The notes below the pieces were generated by a model. It searched no databases. It saw nothing but the letters and a program-made list of their open reading frames with translations, and had not been told where the DNA came from. Position numbers and translations under genes: made by a program. Positions 25,301 to 36,900 of a stretch of DNA of 64,000 nucleotides are shown piece after piece. Position 1 is the first letter of the stretch. Each line of letters opens with the position of its first letter. This DNA is from Anarhynchus alexandrinus (Eukaryota; Chordata; Aves; Charadriiformes; Charadriidae). The stretch is taken from assembly GCA_008711295.1 (NCBI GenBank), contig VUYV01000045.1:2246842-2310841 (forward strand), in the 5' to 3' direction.

Positions 25301-28300
25301 TATGCATTAAGGTAATTTATTTTTGCTATTTCTTATCCACATTGTGGTTGCTTAGCAACAGAAGTAATAATATTAATTTTGAAGTCTTTTCCTTCCATTT
25401 GTCCTTCCGTCAAACTGGGAATTCCCTATAGCTGTTGTATTCCATATGGTAATCTACTAAATATTTACATGCTTTCCTTTGTAACTTTTGAATATGTTTG
25501 TAAATCTCTTTCTTCTCACACATGGTCTGTGTTTTGGTAATAGAGGTCTATTTCAGGCATTCGTAATTGCTACACTAACATTTGGTACAAAGTTTACGTG
25601 AGGAACTCTGCTCAGGTGTTACAGCTTTGAAGGGATTCCAAATTTTAGAGGTTTCCTGATGCTGTGAGGAAAATAAGACAGTCCTGTTGATTGTAAGACT
25701 GTTGCATTTTTGCCCATGTTCAGAAAGGCTAGGATTACATGAGATTATTACTGCTGCGGAACATGTTTGATTACTGTTAAGGTAAGTGACTGAGAAATAA
25801 TCCATCATATGTAAAACTGCTGCTATTCTGCTTCCTTAACAGTAGCGTTCCCTTTCACATCTATAGTTATTAGATGTGGGAATATCTTTGAATGATCTGG
25901 CTCTTTAAGTATGAATGTAATTTGTCTGTAACCTCTTGTGCTGCTACATTAGTTTGTTTATACCTGTCATCTATCATATAGCAGATGAGAAGAAAAAAAC
26001 CAATAAATAGCTATTTTGTCACCCCCCTCCCCATAACTTCCCATATGTTGAGATGCTTGCTGTTGCTCACTTAGCATTCAGGCTTGAAACAGCGTGTTTC
26101 AAATTTCTCTTTAATATAATTTACTTGTTTACTTTGTTTGGTAGGTGCAGCGCTTATCAGCGACATATGTCCTCTTTGTTTAAAGCAAGTTTTTTTAAAA
26201 AATGTTGAGACGATATACTGTGGTGTGTATCCTTGCGGAAGCCGGCGCCCTCCGTCTTTCATTGTACGGTGGGGATAATAGAAGCCTCTTGCCTACTTAA
26301 CTCATGTGATTAAAATGGGACACATTGTGATGTTCTCCTCAATTAGCATGATCGGCTCCCGGGGAGCAAGGGAACCCTGGCTGCGGTGGTTTGCATTTTC
26401 CCCTCTAATGAGTAGAAAGAGTCTTTTGAGAATTGCTAAATAATTCAGACCATTAGGAACCTGTCAACTTAAACAATGCCCCCTCTGACCAGAAAAATGG
26501 TTGTGAGCAGTTGGACACCCTGGCAGATGTTGAACTTGTTCTCATTGTTTGCTCTGCTTCGGGCAAATAGCTTTGCAGCCACTTACAGGATTTGTGCGTC
26601 GCTCCAGTCAGGCGGTGCGTGCGGGTGTAATCAACACATGTTAGCCAGACTTCTAGCTTTTATATCCCGGTATTTCTTTTAGCTAATTTAATGATATTGT
26701 AATAAGCTCCTAGTATTGCCATTTACCACTTATAGTAGGTTTGCCAGCCAGCTATAATGAGAAACCACAATCAAGTTTTAAAAAAAAAAAAAGGCAAACA
26801 AACAAAAAACCCTCAAAATTTTGACTCCTTTAATATTCCTTCTGTTGTCTTAATTCCTTATTTTGCATTTCGAAGTGTTTCTCTACAAACAGAAGGATTA
26901 GAGATATTGTCAAGCAGAATTTGCGGTTTACTCATATAACCCTAGGATCTGAAACTTCAGGGGAAACATGCATAGCTTGAAACTTTCTATAAGATCATAT
27001 GCATACGCAGGACTACTTTAGTTAAAATTCATTATGCAACAAGATCTGTTTTATATGCCTTTTGGTGCATGCTGTTGAAGCAAATACCGATTTGACATAA
27101 TTTTCTTAGAAACTTTTTCATACTTACCCTTCTGTAATGTTTATTTATGTCTGCAGATTTTTCTAACTTAATTGATGAACCAATGATCAGTGTTATAATG
27201 AAAAATTACTTAATGCATTTGAAATAACCATTACGGTTAGAAATCAACCCCTTAAGGCTTCCCTGCCTGCCCCGGCAACTGTTTGTGCTTCTGTCTTGAA
27301 TGGGTGATAGCAAATAGTCAATCTTGCACAAGCAATTAGCTGGTCTGTTGGATCAGTTAATGGAACAAGCTATGGTAGTAATGCAATGTGAAATAACATC
27401 TGTGCTTTATAAATATTTATGTTGTAAGGTCTCCTAGTATATTCTTGTGACAAATGACTCCACCTTCAAATATTTTTACATGTTTAATAGACGTGCTTTT
27501 TTAAAGGCATGTGTGAAGGCTTCAGTTCTTTTTTTTTCAACCTAATGCATTCAAAAAACCTTTCCACTGCTGTTTTTGTGAGATTTCTCCAAGTTTTAGA
27601 TTTTTGTTCTTGCAAAGTAACAATCCTAAATTGAGACTGTTTTTACACCTATCTGTTGTAGCAAAGGAACTTTTAATTATAGCTCAGAAGATACAGTTAC
27701 TTAGTTAACTAAACTTTGTTACTGTCCAATGGGTATTGAAAAAGCATATGGCTGAAGTAGTATGCTTGTCAAAAAAAGGTGCATCAGTGCTGCTCTGGTG
27801 ATACAGAAAGAAGCAAATACTGCTCCGAAGGGGTTCCCCTCTTGATCTGGTAAATCAGTATTTCTCACTTTGTTTTTCAAAAATGAAGCTTGTACTGTTA
27901 GTTCTGGAGAAAAACAGAAAATTAAAAAGTGTGAGCCTCTGAGACTGTGCAGGATGAGCCTCTCTGTAGCAGTATCTATCACCGCTTCTGAGGGACACCT
28001 TGGTCTAAGATGTTAACTCGTGTGAGGGCCTTGTTGGTCTCGGATGTTGCGACAGCAACCCTGGCAAAACAACCCCCCATTTTTATGGCTGAGCACGACA
28101 TTACATGGCGTGGGATGTCCCTTTGGTCCATTGGGGTCAGCTGTCCCGGCTGTGTCCCCTCCCGGCCTCTTGCCCACCCCAGCCTGCTCACTGGCGGGGC
28201 AGAGTGAGAAATGGAGAAGGCCTTGATGCTGTGCCAGCGCTGTTCAGCAACAGCTAAAACATTGGTGTGCTATCAACACTCTTTTGGTCACAGATCCAAA

Positions 28301-30249
28301 AGACGGCACCATAGGGGTTGCTATGAAGATAATTAACTGGGTGCCGGCCAGCCCCAGTGCAGGAGTGCCGATGACTGCAGGCCGGACTGCTCCCATCCAG
28401 TGTGCTCCATCATCCAAATTGAAGAGATGGGTTTGCTGCGTAGTTCATCTCTTTTCCTCTCCTAATTGATTTCCCGTTTTTCAGTAGTGCTGCTGCCACG
28501 TGCTCTGCCATCACGTGATCATGCTTTGTCTTTCTTCATTTAATTATGCTGAAATTAATAAGACAGTAACCAGAGGCACTTTGGTTCCCTAACTATTCTC
28601 TATAGCTCACATGAAAATAGATAATAACCGCAAATAGTAAGCCAACTTCTACAGCAGTGCTAAAGAACTGTGCAACATAAAAATTAACGAAAAATTTCAT
28701 CTTGCTTTAAACATCAGGTGTGGTCTATTGCACACCTTAAATGTCAGTGGGTTCTCCCTGTTTTGGATGCTGGGAAAACTCATTTGAGAGGAGCACGAGG
28801 TGCGTGTGGAGAGTGCCTGGATGGCAGCCCCTCTCCTTCACTGAGCTGGGCAGGGTCACATGGGCTTCACAGGGAGGTGGGGATGGGGAGCATCCCTTTG
28901 ATCTCCTGTATTCCAGGATTTCACAGGGAGAACTGGTGCCTCTGGCAGGAAGGTAGTAGCCACTTAGGGTACTATAAGTCTCTGTGATAGCCAGGGGTAT
29001 AAAATTGTGCTTATCTGCAGCATTTTTCATTGCTTAACATCTATTCTGATCTATAGCCAGAGCTGTTTGACTTGTATTGATGGTGCCATTCAGTAAGTGA
29101 AATGGCCTGCTGGGGTCTGTGAACTCGGACGAGAAGGAACGTGTTAACACATAGGCTCCTGTTTACTCTTTTCCCAAACTCCTCTGAATCAGAATTAAGT
29201 AATTAATTACCTCAATTATTTCTGTCCTTTTCCATCTGAGAAGCATTTGGAGATTGAGACCAGGAAGCCAAGTGGGTGAGCACTGGTTTGCAGAAAGGTG
29301 AGAAGTTCTCAGAAATGGAATTGACATCTTCAAGAGGAATTTAATGCGGTGTAAGGCTTCCCTTCACCGCTGGCTGAATGGGAGGCCACCGCCTTTCTTG
29401 TTCAGTTCCTCTCCAGGGCCAAAGACACCAAGGATGGACCTTGGGTACAGTTTAGTGAAACTATTTATCTAGCAATGTTGCGTGATTCAAATGTTTTAGT
29501 CATGAAATCATCAAGGTTTCTAAACTCATCTCTGGTTATTCTCTCATTGGCAATAACATGTAATTATTTGTTAGCAGCTTAGCTACACTTAGTGTAGCAC
29601 AACTTCCCTGCTTTCTTGAGAGCTCCGTTAGAGGTTTCTGATTTGAGAAGCTCCATTTCTTACTTCAGACTTCTTTAATTCCAGCACAGATTCTGTTTTG
29701 GAGAACATGGGAACATGCTTTGGATTTCACGGGAAATCTCTTTACACATCTACCAGTCTGTGGTTAAGCCGTGATTGGCAAGATACCAAAATCTCTCCAC
29801 GGATGCCCATCCAGTGCCTGTCTGTTGAGCATTGGCCAAGGGACCTTATGGACCAGGGATTTTCACGCGGCTCAGCTGTATCGCTGTCAGGTGAGCCAGG
29901 CAGGAGAGGGCAAGAAGCAAAGCGGAGAGCTGGGCTTTCAGAAACAGACTGGACTGTGTGTAGGAAAACAATATTTTATAGGGGTGGCATATGTTTATAA
30001 AAGTGGGCTGACTTTAGGGAAGGAGGTGTGTCCTCTTCTTAGCATGAATGCTGGGGATACGTGCATTTTCTGTGTTTTTCTTAGTGGATTTCCATTGCTT
30101 AGAAAACGAAACAGTGGTGACAATGGGATGTCTTAGTACTTTCAAAGTAAAATCTAAACATTTTTGTAGTGTAAAAGTAGTGTAAAACATAGGTTAAAAT
30201 AGGTGTCTTTAATTTTGGTAATTCATTTATCTTCATCTATAAATATAAG
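22398..30249. other. Non-coding DNA without a recognised gene
   Basis: Mostly AT-rich unique sequence. It includes a degraded palindromic ancient repeat near 23741-23816 and poly-A/T runs such as 26780-26791. No exon or RNA gene was recognised. Some stretches (24880-25480, 26300-26460) look like ordinary candidate conserved non-coding DNA, but this cannot be judged from one sequence. Confidence 0.55.
23741..23816. repeat. Degraded ancient palindromic interspersed repeat
   Basis: The pattern CATCCAAAGCCCACAGAAGT, followed by CAGTGGGAG, then GTTGACTTGGATTGGGCTCT, resembles an old sauropsid repeat whose two arms (AAAGCCCA..GAAGTCA and TTGACTT...TGGGCTTT) are imperfect inverted copies. I recall the pattern from turtle and crocodilian DNA and cannot name the family. 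Confidence 0.4.
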
Positions 30250-30613
30250 TTCTAAAAGACTTGGGTCTTTTTAGTCTAGAGAAAAGAAGACTGAGGGGGG
30301 ATCTTATTAATGCTTGTAAATACTTAAAAGATCGGAAGNATAGGACAAGAGGTAACGGGCACAGACTTGAGTATAGAAAGTTCCATCTTAACATGAGGAG
30401 GAACTTCTTTACTTTGAGGGTGGCAGAGCACTGGGACAGGCTGCCCAGAGAGGTTGTGGAGTCTCCCATACTGGAGACATTCAAAACCCGCCTGGACGCC
30501 GTCCTGTGCAACCTGCTCTAGGTGACCCTGCTCTGGCAGGGGGGTTGGACTAGATGATCTCCGGAGGTCCCTTCCAACCCTGACCATTCTCTGATTCTGT
30601 GATTCTGTGATTC
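30250..30613 (+). repeat. CR1 LINE fragment with 1-N gap and missing segment
   Basis: Sense CR1 of the subfamily with the ATTCTGTG tail. The pol C-terminus is well preserved (NMRRNFFTLRVAEHWDRLPR) and ends at its normal stop at 30519-30521. The 3' UTR (GGACTAGATGATCTCC) and two to three ATTCTGTG tail units follow. Compared with recalled CR1 sequence, about 50 bp are absent at the N at 30339. Confidence 0.93.
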
Positions 30614-33280
30614 TTGGCTTTAAAACATTCTATAGAACATGTGTTTAACATACAACCTTCATAACATCTTTTTAATCTAGAGTGTTTACATAACCAACCT
30701 CCTATCCAAGGCACAACTTTTATTTTTAATTCCATTATGGACTTCTCTGTACAAACTACAGTTTGTTTTTACTGCAAAACAGAGATGTTAAAAGCCATTA
30801 GGCTAGCAGTGACATGCATTAACACAAGCTACGGAGCTTCCTCTTACTGTATTGAAATAACCTTTAATTTCCTATGTGACCTAGCAGTTGTCTAGAAAAT
30901 GAGGCTAATGATACCCTTCTCCTTCACAGCAATGTTGTTGTGATACATTTGTGGAAGACCGTGAGGCACATAAATACTTCACATAGTAATAAGAGATTAA
31001 TCTATTGTGTTGAGCTCCTTGTTGATCTCCAGAGAATATGTCATTATCAGGTTGTCCCAAGTTGATAACAGCAAGGCAGTGGGTGAGAAAAGGGGGATGA
31101 GGTGGATGTGGATACTCAGTTTTGGGGGTGCTATAAAGAAGGACCCATGAGCTATACTGTACCAAGGCTCTATCAGCCTGTCCTGCCTGGTCCCCAAGGA
31201 GCAAGGCAGGAGGAGGCCCCATGGTCAGGGGGAGTCACTTGCAGCAGCCCTGAGATGGAGGATGTTAAAGCTATGTGTAAGTCAAGTAGAAGTCATAAAA
31301 GTATGCCTTCAACATGTTCTGTCAGTGTGCTAAAAGTAATCAGTTAAGTATTTTAGAGGTGGAAGCAAAAATGAAAGAACCTGGGGAGTATCAAGTGGAG
31401 TCTTGAGACCAAACTTAATGAGCGTTGGTTGGCTTGTCACAAAAAGTGGGAATGCATTGATGAAACTGGCTGATAAAAAGTGGGAGACATAGTAAATACA
31501 CAGGTAGATTAGAAATAATGTAGTAAATAGCTGAATGACCCCTAGGACTGGAATGATAAAATGCAGTGAACTTGAAGAAGGAGAAAGTACAGGGTTGAGT
31601 GCTTTGCACTAATAGCAAGAATGCCTGTTGACATTTGGGAGTCACCCTGTGAAAATGAAAGAGGAAGGCAATGGACAGCTTTATTATCTGTTGCTGGAAG
31701 ATTGTGAGGCACTAATGTGATTCAGCTGGGTCCCAGGTTGTGTCAGTCCAGGTATTTTTCGTTGAGTTAGGGAAGAATTACTATTATTGAACAGGGTGCT
31801 GGAGAGGCATCTTTGGGAATAGTATTTATACTTCTGAACATTCACCTTTAAGAAATATAAATTCAACAAGATAGGTGCTGATGAAAGGCTTCTGGGCTGG
31901 TTGAAAGCTAACCTTATCTAAGGAATCATTTTGAACGTATTTTATTTAACCAGCTAAGAGGTGGACTCATGAGGGAAATGCAGTACTCTGTGTGAGAAGG
32001 GGAATGGGACCAGCGGCCAACTATTGCTCCTGAGAGAGACCTGGTGCTTTGACTTGTGAGCTGTCATTGCTTCCACATTAGTCCCCAGACTTGGATCTGG
32101 CCTGTTAGTGAAATAGTTGGACCACAGCAACGCTAAGTGAAAAGAATACAACTGTACCAGGAACAGAAAAAGAAAATAGTCTGCTGGTCACAGAGAGCAA
32201 GGTTGTTACCACAACAAGCAGATGTAGAATTAGGAGTATGGGCATAAGTAATTTACTGCTCTATTTGGTTTTACAAAAATTAACCCGTGGAACTTGCTTA
32301 TGGAGAACTTAATTAAGTTCAGTAGAATTCAAAGGAGTTGACCTTTGCCATGAAGAGGAGAGCATATTCAGTGCTAATATTGACAACCTGTGAAGTCTGA
32401 GAAGAGATCCAAGTAATTGTTTTCTAGTGGAAGAGTTAACTGGGCTTTGAAGATGAAATAGAATTTTGTTCCAATTTACTCCAAAGCCACGGGGTTCTGG
32501 AGTTTCTTCTGTAATGAGAGAGGTTAGTGGACACAGTAAAAGAGAGGTCCACTTTTAGGTGGCAATTCCTATGTTACTATGCAAGTCGCTATTTCATTTT
32601 TGTGGACATAAATATTGATTTGGGGCTTTTGTGGGCTACTAATGATTTCTATTATAGTGTTCATGTGTTTCTTTCCAGTTGAATATGTCATCTGCAGTGT
32701 AACTTGGCTGTATTTTCACACTTGGCACTTGAATGTGACCCTGCAATTTTATTAGAATATTTGAATAAATGCCTTGCTTTTTGGCTGAGTTTGTTCACCA
32801 ACTGTTGCTGCAATCAATGAAGTGTTGAGCTTTTCTGATAATAAAGCAATTGTTCATGTGCCTAACTACAGATTTAACAGCCTAGCTCTGTATATTGAAA
32901 TTTGGAGTTGTCATTTGCATCTGAAGAGGCGCATTTTATCTGAGGTCACTTATTAAAAAACAACTAATTCTCTCCATAGAATAGCATAAAAAGTATGACA
33001 AAAGAAAGCAGCAAGGAAGAGAGCTCCAGAGTCTGCAGTTGTATACGTGATGCCCTTGTGCAGGGTCGTTAAACGCGACTGAGAGTCACTCTTAAGAGAG
33101 GGTTTGCATGACTACAACATTCCCGCTGTGGTTTGGGGAGTTTTTGCCAGGGTGCCTCACACAGGATGTTAGGAATACCTACTCCCTCCTCGCAAGTTTA
33201 AAAAAAAAGAAAAAGGCTGGAGGGGAGGGGGGAGACACCAAAACCAAAAGTCCATAAAAAGAAAAAGAGGGGAGACCCTG
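30614..33280. other. Non-coding DNA without a recognised gene
   Basis: Unique, moderately AT-rich sequence without a recognisable exon, RNA gene or young repeat. Confidence 0.55.
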
Positions 33281-33960
33281 GAGCTCCCTTCGGGCAAGCA
33301 AACCCCTCTCCGCTCGGCAGCCTTCCTCGCAGCTTTCCTGTGGAAGCAGCCGGGCGGCTGAGGAATGCGGGGTCAGACAAGAGCCCAGTCACGGCGTATT
33401 CCCCGGCGGCTGCCCCGGCATCGTGGCAAGCCGGCCCGCATAATCGTTCCAGGCGGCCGGTGGAAAACCACCCTCTGGTTAAGTCTGCATCATGCTGTTC
33501 CACCAATGGAAAAAATTGAACGGGAGGAGGGTGTGTAGCCTGCAGACAAAAATACATCCAGCCTCGCGCAGGGTCTGTTTTTAGTTCCTAACGGCTGAGC
33601 GTTTTGAAGTGTTAGGCACAGTTTCCTGGCGTGCCCAGGGCAGGGGAGAGTCCCTGTGTCTGCGTGTCCGTGTCCCCGCGGCAGAGCTGGGGCGGCCGTG
33701 GGGCCGGGAGGCTGACGCCGGCTCCGTGGGGAAGGTAAGCGGGAGTGGAGAAGGGGGGCTTGAGGTGGGGAGGGAGCTGCCGGGGGACCCTGGTCCCCCG
33801 CTCGCCGGCTGCCGGCCAGACCTGGAGAACTGAAGGAAAAGTAAGGAGAGACTTGGGAAGCCTTTGAAAGCGGAGGGCAGAGCGGGCTGCTGCACTGCCA
33901 GGACTTGCGGCCCCCGCGCTGCTTCTGCTATCGCCGACTGCGCCCAAGATGAATGGTCTT
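33281..33960 (+). promoter_or_regulatory. CpG-rich island, candidate TIAM2 promoter and non-coding first exon
   Basis: GC-rich DNA with roughly 45 CpG dinucleotides in 680 bp by manual count, against very few in the surrounding tens of kilobases. It holds a consensus splice donor GAAG|GTAAGC at 33735, preceded by GC-rich sequence with no long convincing ORF, as expected of an untranslated first exon. It lies about 9.5 kb upstream of the TIAM2 start codon, in the right orientation. A TATA box is not evident. Assignment to TIAM2 is inference from position only; it could serve a non-coding RNA or an antisense transcript. Confidence 0.5.
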
Positions 33961-36900
33961 CCTCCAGAAAACAGTTCTCGGTGGTCATCTGTCAAACTCA
34001 ATTGCCTGAATTGCTAAATAAACCACCGCTAGGATCATTTTACAGCTCTGCTGCGACTGGGCTGGATTATTGGTTTTTTTTAAGGCAAAGTATGAGAAAG
34101 TATGTTTGAGAGTGCTACAGTTTCGGCAACATTAAAGTGACTCTCCTAATGCAATATGGTTAATAATCCTTCTGAATCTTTTCTTCTTTATTATTCTGTC
34201 TGTTCTCGCTAATACTTAAAGTAACTTGCAATAAATAGACAGCGTACCCAAGCAAGGGTTATACGTTTGTGAAGTGTTAGACAAAAAAGTTTCAGTCAAC
34301 AGTACTACTACCACTGAACAGGGATGGTATGGAAAAACAGAGCTTCTGAATCTGGCAGAGGTAGGTCCTGCACAGGTTTTGATCTTTCTACACAGATTTT
34401 CAATACTACGTAGTTTTTTAATACATAGCTGTATACAAATTGTGAAAATGTGATGTTCCGTGGCGCAGAAAAAAATAAAAAAGCGGGAAATGCCCAAGAA
34501 ATGGAGAAGTGCCCTCCCCTCCCCTTTTTTTTTTGAGAGGGGTGATTAATTGCTTGTGCAATGCAACTGAAGTTTTCTACTTTGTTTATGCTTGTTGCTG
34601 ATGTGGTCATGGAGTTAATTTTGTACACTGGTGACTTCATACTTCATTCTGGAAATCATGCATTTCTTTCCCTTTAGAGTGGATGATTTGATAACATTTT
34701 ACAATGTATAGCAAATTACTACTTAGAGGCAAGGGATGGAAATGTTTTTTTATCTGATCACCTTCAAAAGGAAAGGGGTATCCACACACCATGGAAGAGA
34801 GGACTCTCTGAATAGGGCACTCTGTAGCTGTGAAGGTACCAAGCAAGTGTTTTAGTGGGGAAATCTAATCCTCAGTGTAAGATTTTATTCTTTTAATGTG
34901 CGAGTAACATGCTGGTACTATGGGGGTACAGGAAAGGAAGCCCTAAGCTGTGTTACTGCTGTAGGGCTCTTGGCATGCAAAAATCAAGATCTGTTTTTAA
35001 TTTTCCAAGGGACTGTGTCTCAAGTTTACTTCTGCTGTGTAACTCCCAGATCCTCTATCCTCTTCAGGAAGTCCCAGGGCTGAAGGTGGGAAAGCATTTA
35101 CTTTGGAATCGACACCCTCAGGTGTTTATGAATGTGTAAACTGAGAAGTAGAAAAGACCATGCCAAATGCAGCATGGTTTCCCCTCCTGCCTGTGGAGCG
35201 GGCTGGGTAATAGGTGTCAGGCAGGGAGTGCTGCAGCCACCCCAGCCCCTCTCCCTCAGCCTGAAGCACGCTGTCTTACCAGTTGCTGCTGGAAGTTTTT
35301 CACTGGTGCCAAAGGTAATGACTTGGTCCAAAAGACTTGGAGGACATCACACCAAAAAGGGTTTCTGGGGGCAGAATGGGTTAATGTTGTTGTCTGGGAT
35401 TGCTCTTCCTTGCTGCTGTTTGCGTCCCCTGTTGATAGGGTCTACAGCGCTGCTCAGGGTATGGTATAGTAAACTGCATCCTAGTCCATAAATAACCTTT
35501 CTCCTACCCTCTCCAAAGCTGATGTTTTGGCACCTACAGTTTTGGGTGGGTACACGTGAGAGAATATCCCTGTAGCTGCCTGCTGACTGTGGTTATATTT
35601 GATAGCATGAGCTGGTTGCTACCGGGGCAGGCAAGAGAGGAGAAGGGCAGATGATCCTGGTGGGAATTTGGGCATCCCGGTTTGACTAGAAAGCCCCAGT
35701 CTCACCTCATGTTGTTATTGTGAGTAAGGAGAACTGAGGCAGAGACCTCTTCAGGAGTTTGTCTGAGCTCAGGCAGGAATTCTGCAGACTTGAGCTTGGT
35801 CTCTGAAGTGTTGTTACTCCACAGCCCAGGGCAGCAGTGAGGCTGGAGCCAAGGCTTCCCTGCTTGGAGCATCTCGGCTCCTTTCAGGTCCACCATCCTC
35901 CATGCTCGAGGCCCCAGGCCTTGAAATCCCTTGAAAGCACCGTGTTGATCTGCATCGGGACCTGCCAGTATGCTTACAACCAGAGTAGGTGGAGAAGAAA
36001 AGACCTTTCAGATCACTGAGTTCATTTCCCCTTCGAGGGCAGGAAATAGACCCTTTGACATATCAACTCTTTAACTACTGCGGCTACTGCATTAAGCCAA
36101 GATGTGAGCTGGCATTCCTGTTTTTTTTTTAACGAGCTTAATGGCTTTTATTTAAATGGATGTGCACTTTAGCCATTGTGTATAAATTCAATAACATTTA
36201 CAAATGGTGAAATTTGTTTTTCCTGCCAAAGAAAAATAAGTCCCCGGAGATTTAGATTGTATCAGCACTGGTGTAATATGATAAGGATCTTCAGGCTTGA
36301 CTCAACCTTCCATATTGAGCTGACTTGAAAGCTATAGAGCATAATTTAGTTAAGCTGCCAATGTCTTGGACCCAGAAGAATGGGTTGAGTAAAAGAAGGA
36401 ATCGTGTCCCAGGTACGGGATGTGTAATTCTAATGCGATATACCTGTGATGCAGTGTACACCTCTTGGGATTAATGTTATTTTAAGAGAAGGGGCCAGGA
36501 AAGGAGATTGTCCCCTTCCTGCTTCACTTGTGAAATTAGAAGTCTATATGCAATGTAGGTATGATTCACGGCATGAAAAGAAGTGTCTGGGGTCATAATG
36601 GCTACTTATGTTTAATGAGAAGAACTATTGGTTTTAATTTGATCTGTGAGTTGCCACACAGTTCCTAATACAGGAGGCTGTAACTCTAAAGAGACTAATG
36701 AGTGAGTGAGGTATTCTGGCTTCAAATTGGGTTTTTAAGGCAAAATAGTCTTATTTTTTTTTTAAAGAAATACTTGTGGTGTTTTGGTTATTCATTCTTT
36801 GAATACAGTGGTATATAATGCAAAATATCCTGCCAAGAATACTATGGTATAATTATTACGGTATATTTTTGTAATAGGAATGTGATTGAGATTGCAGGAA

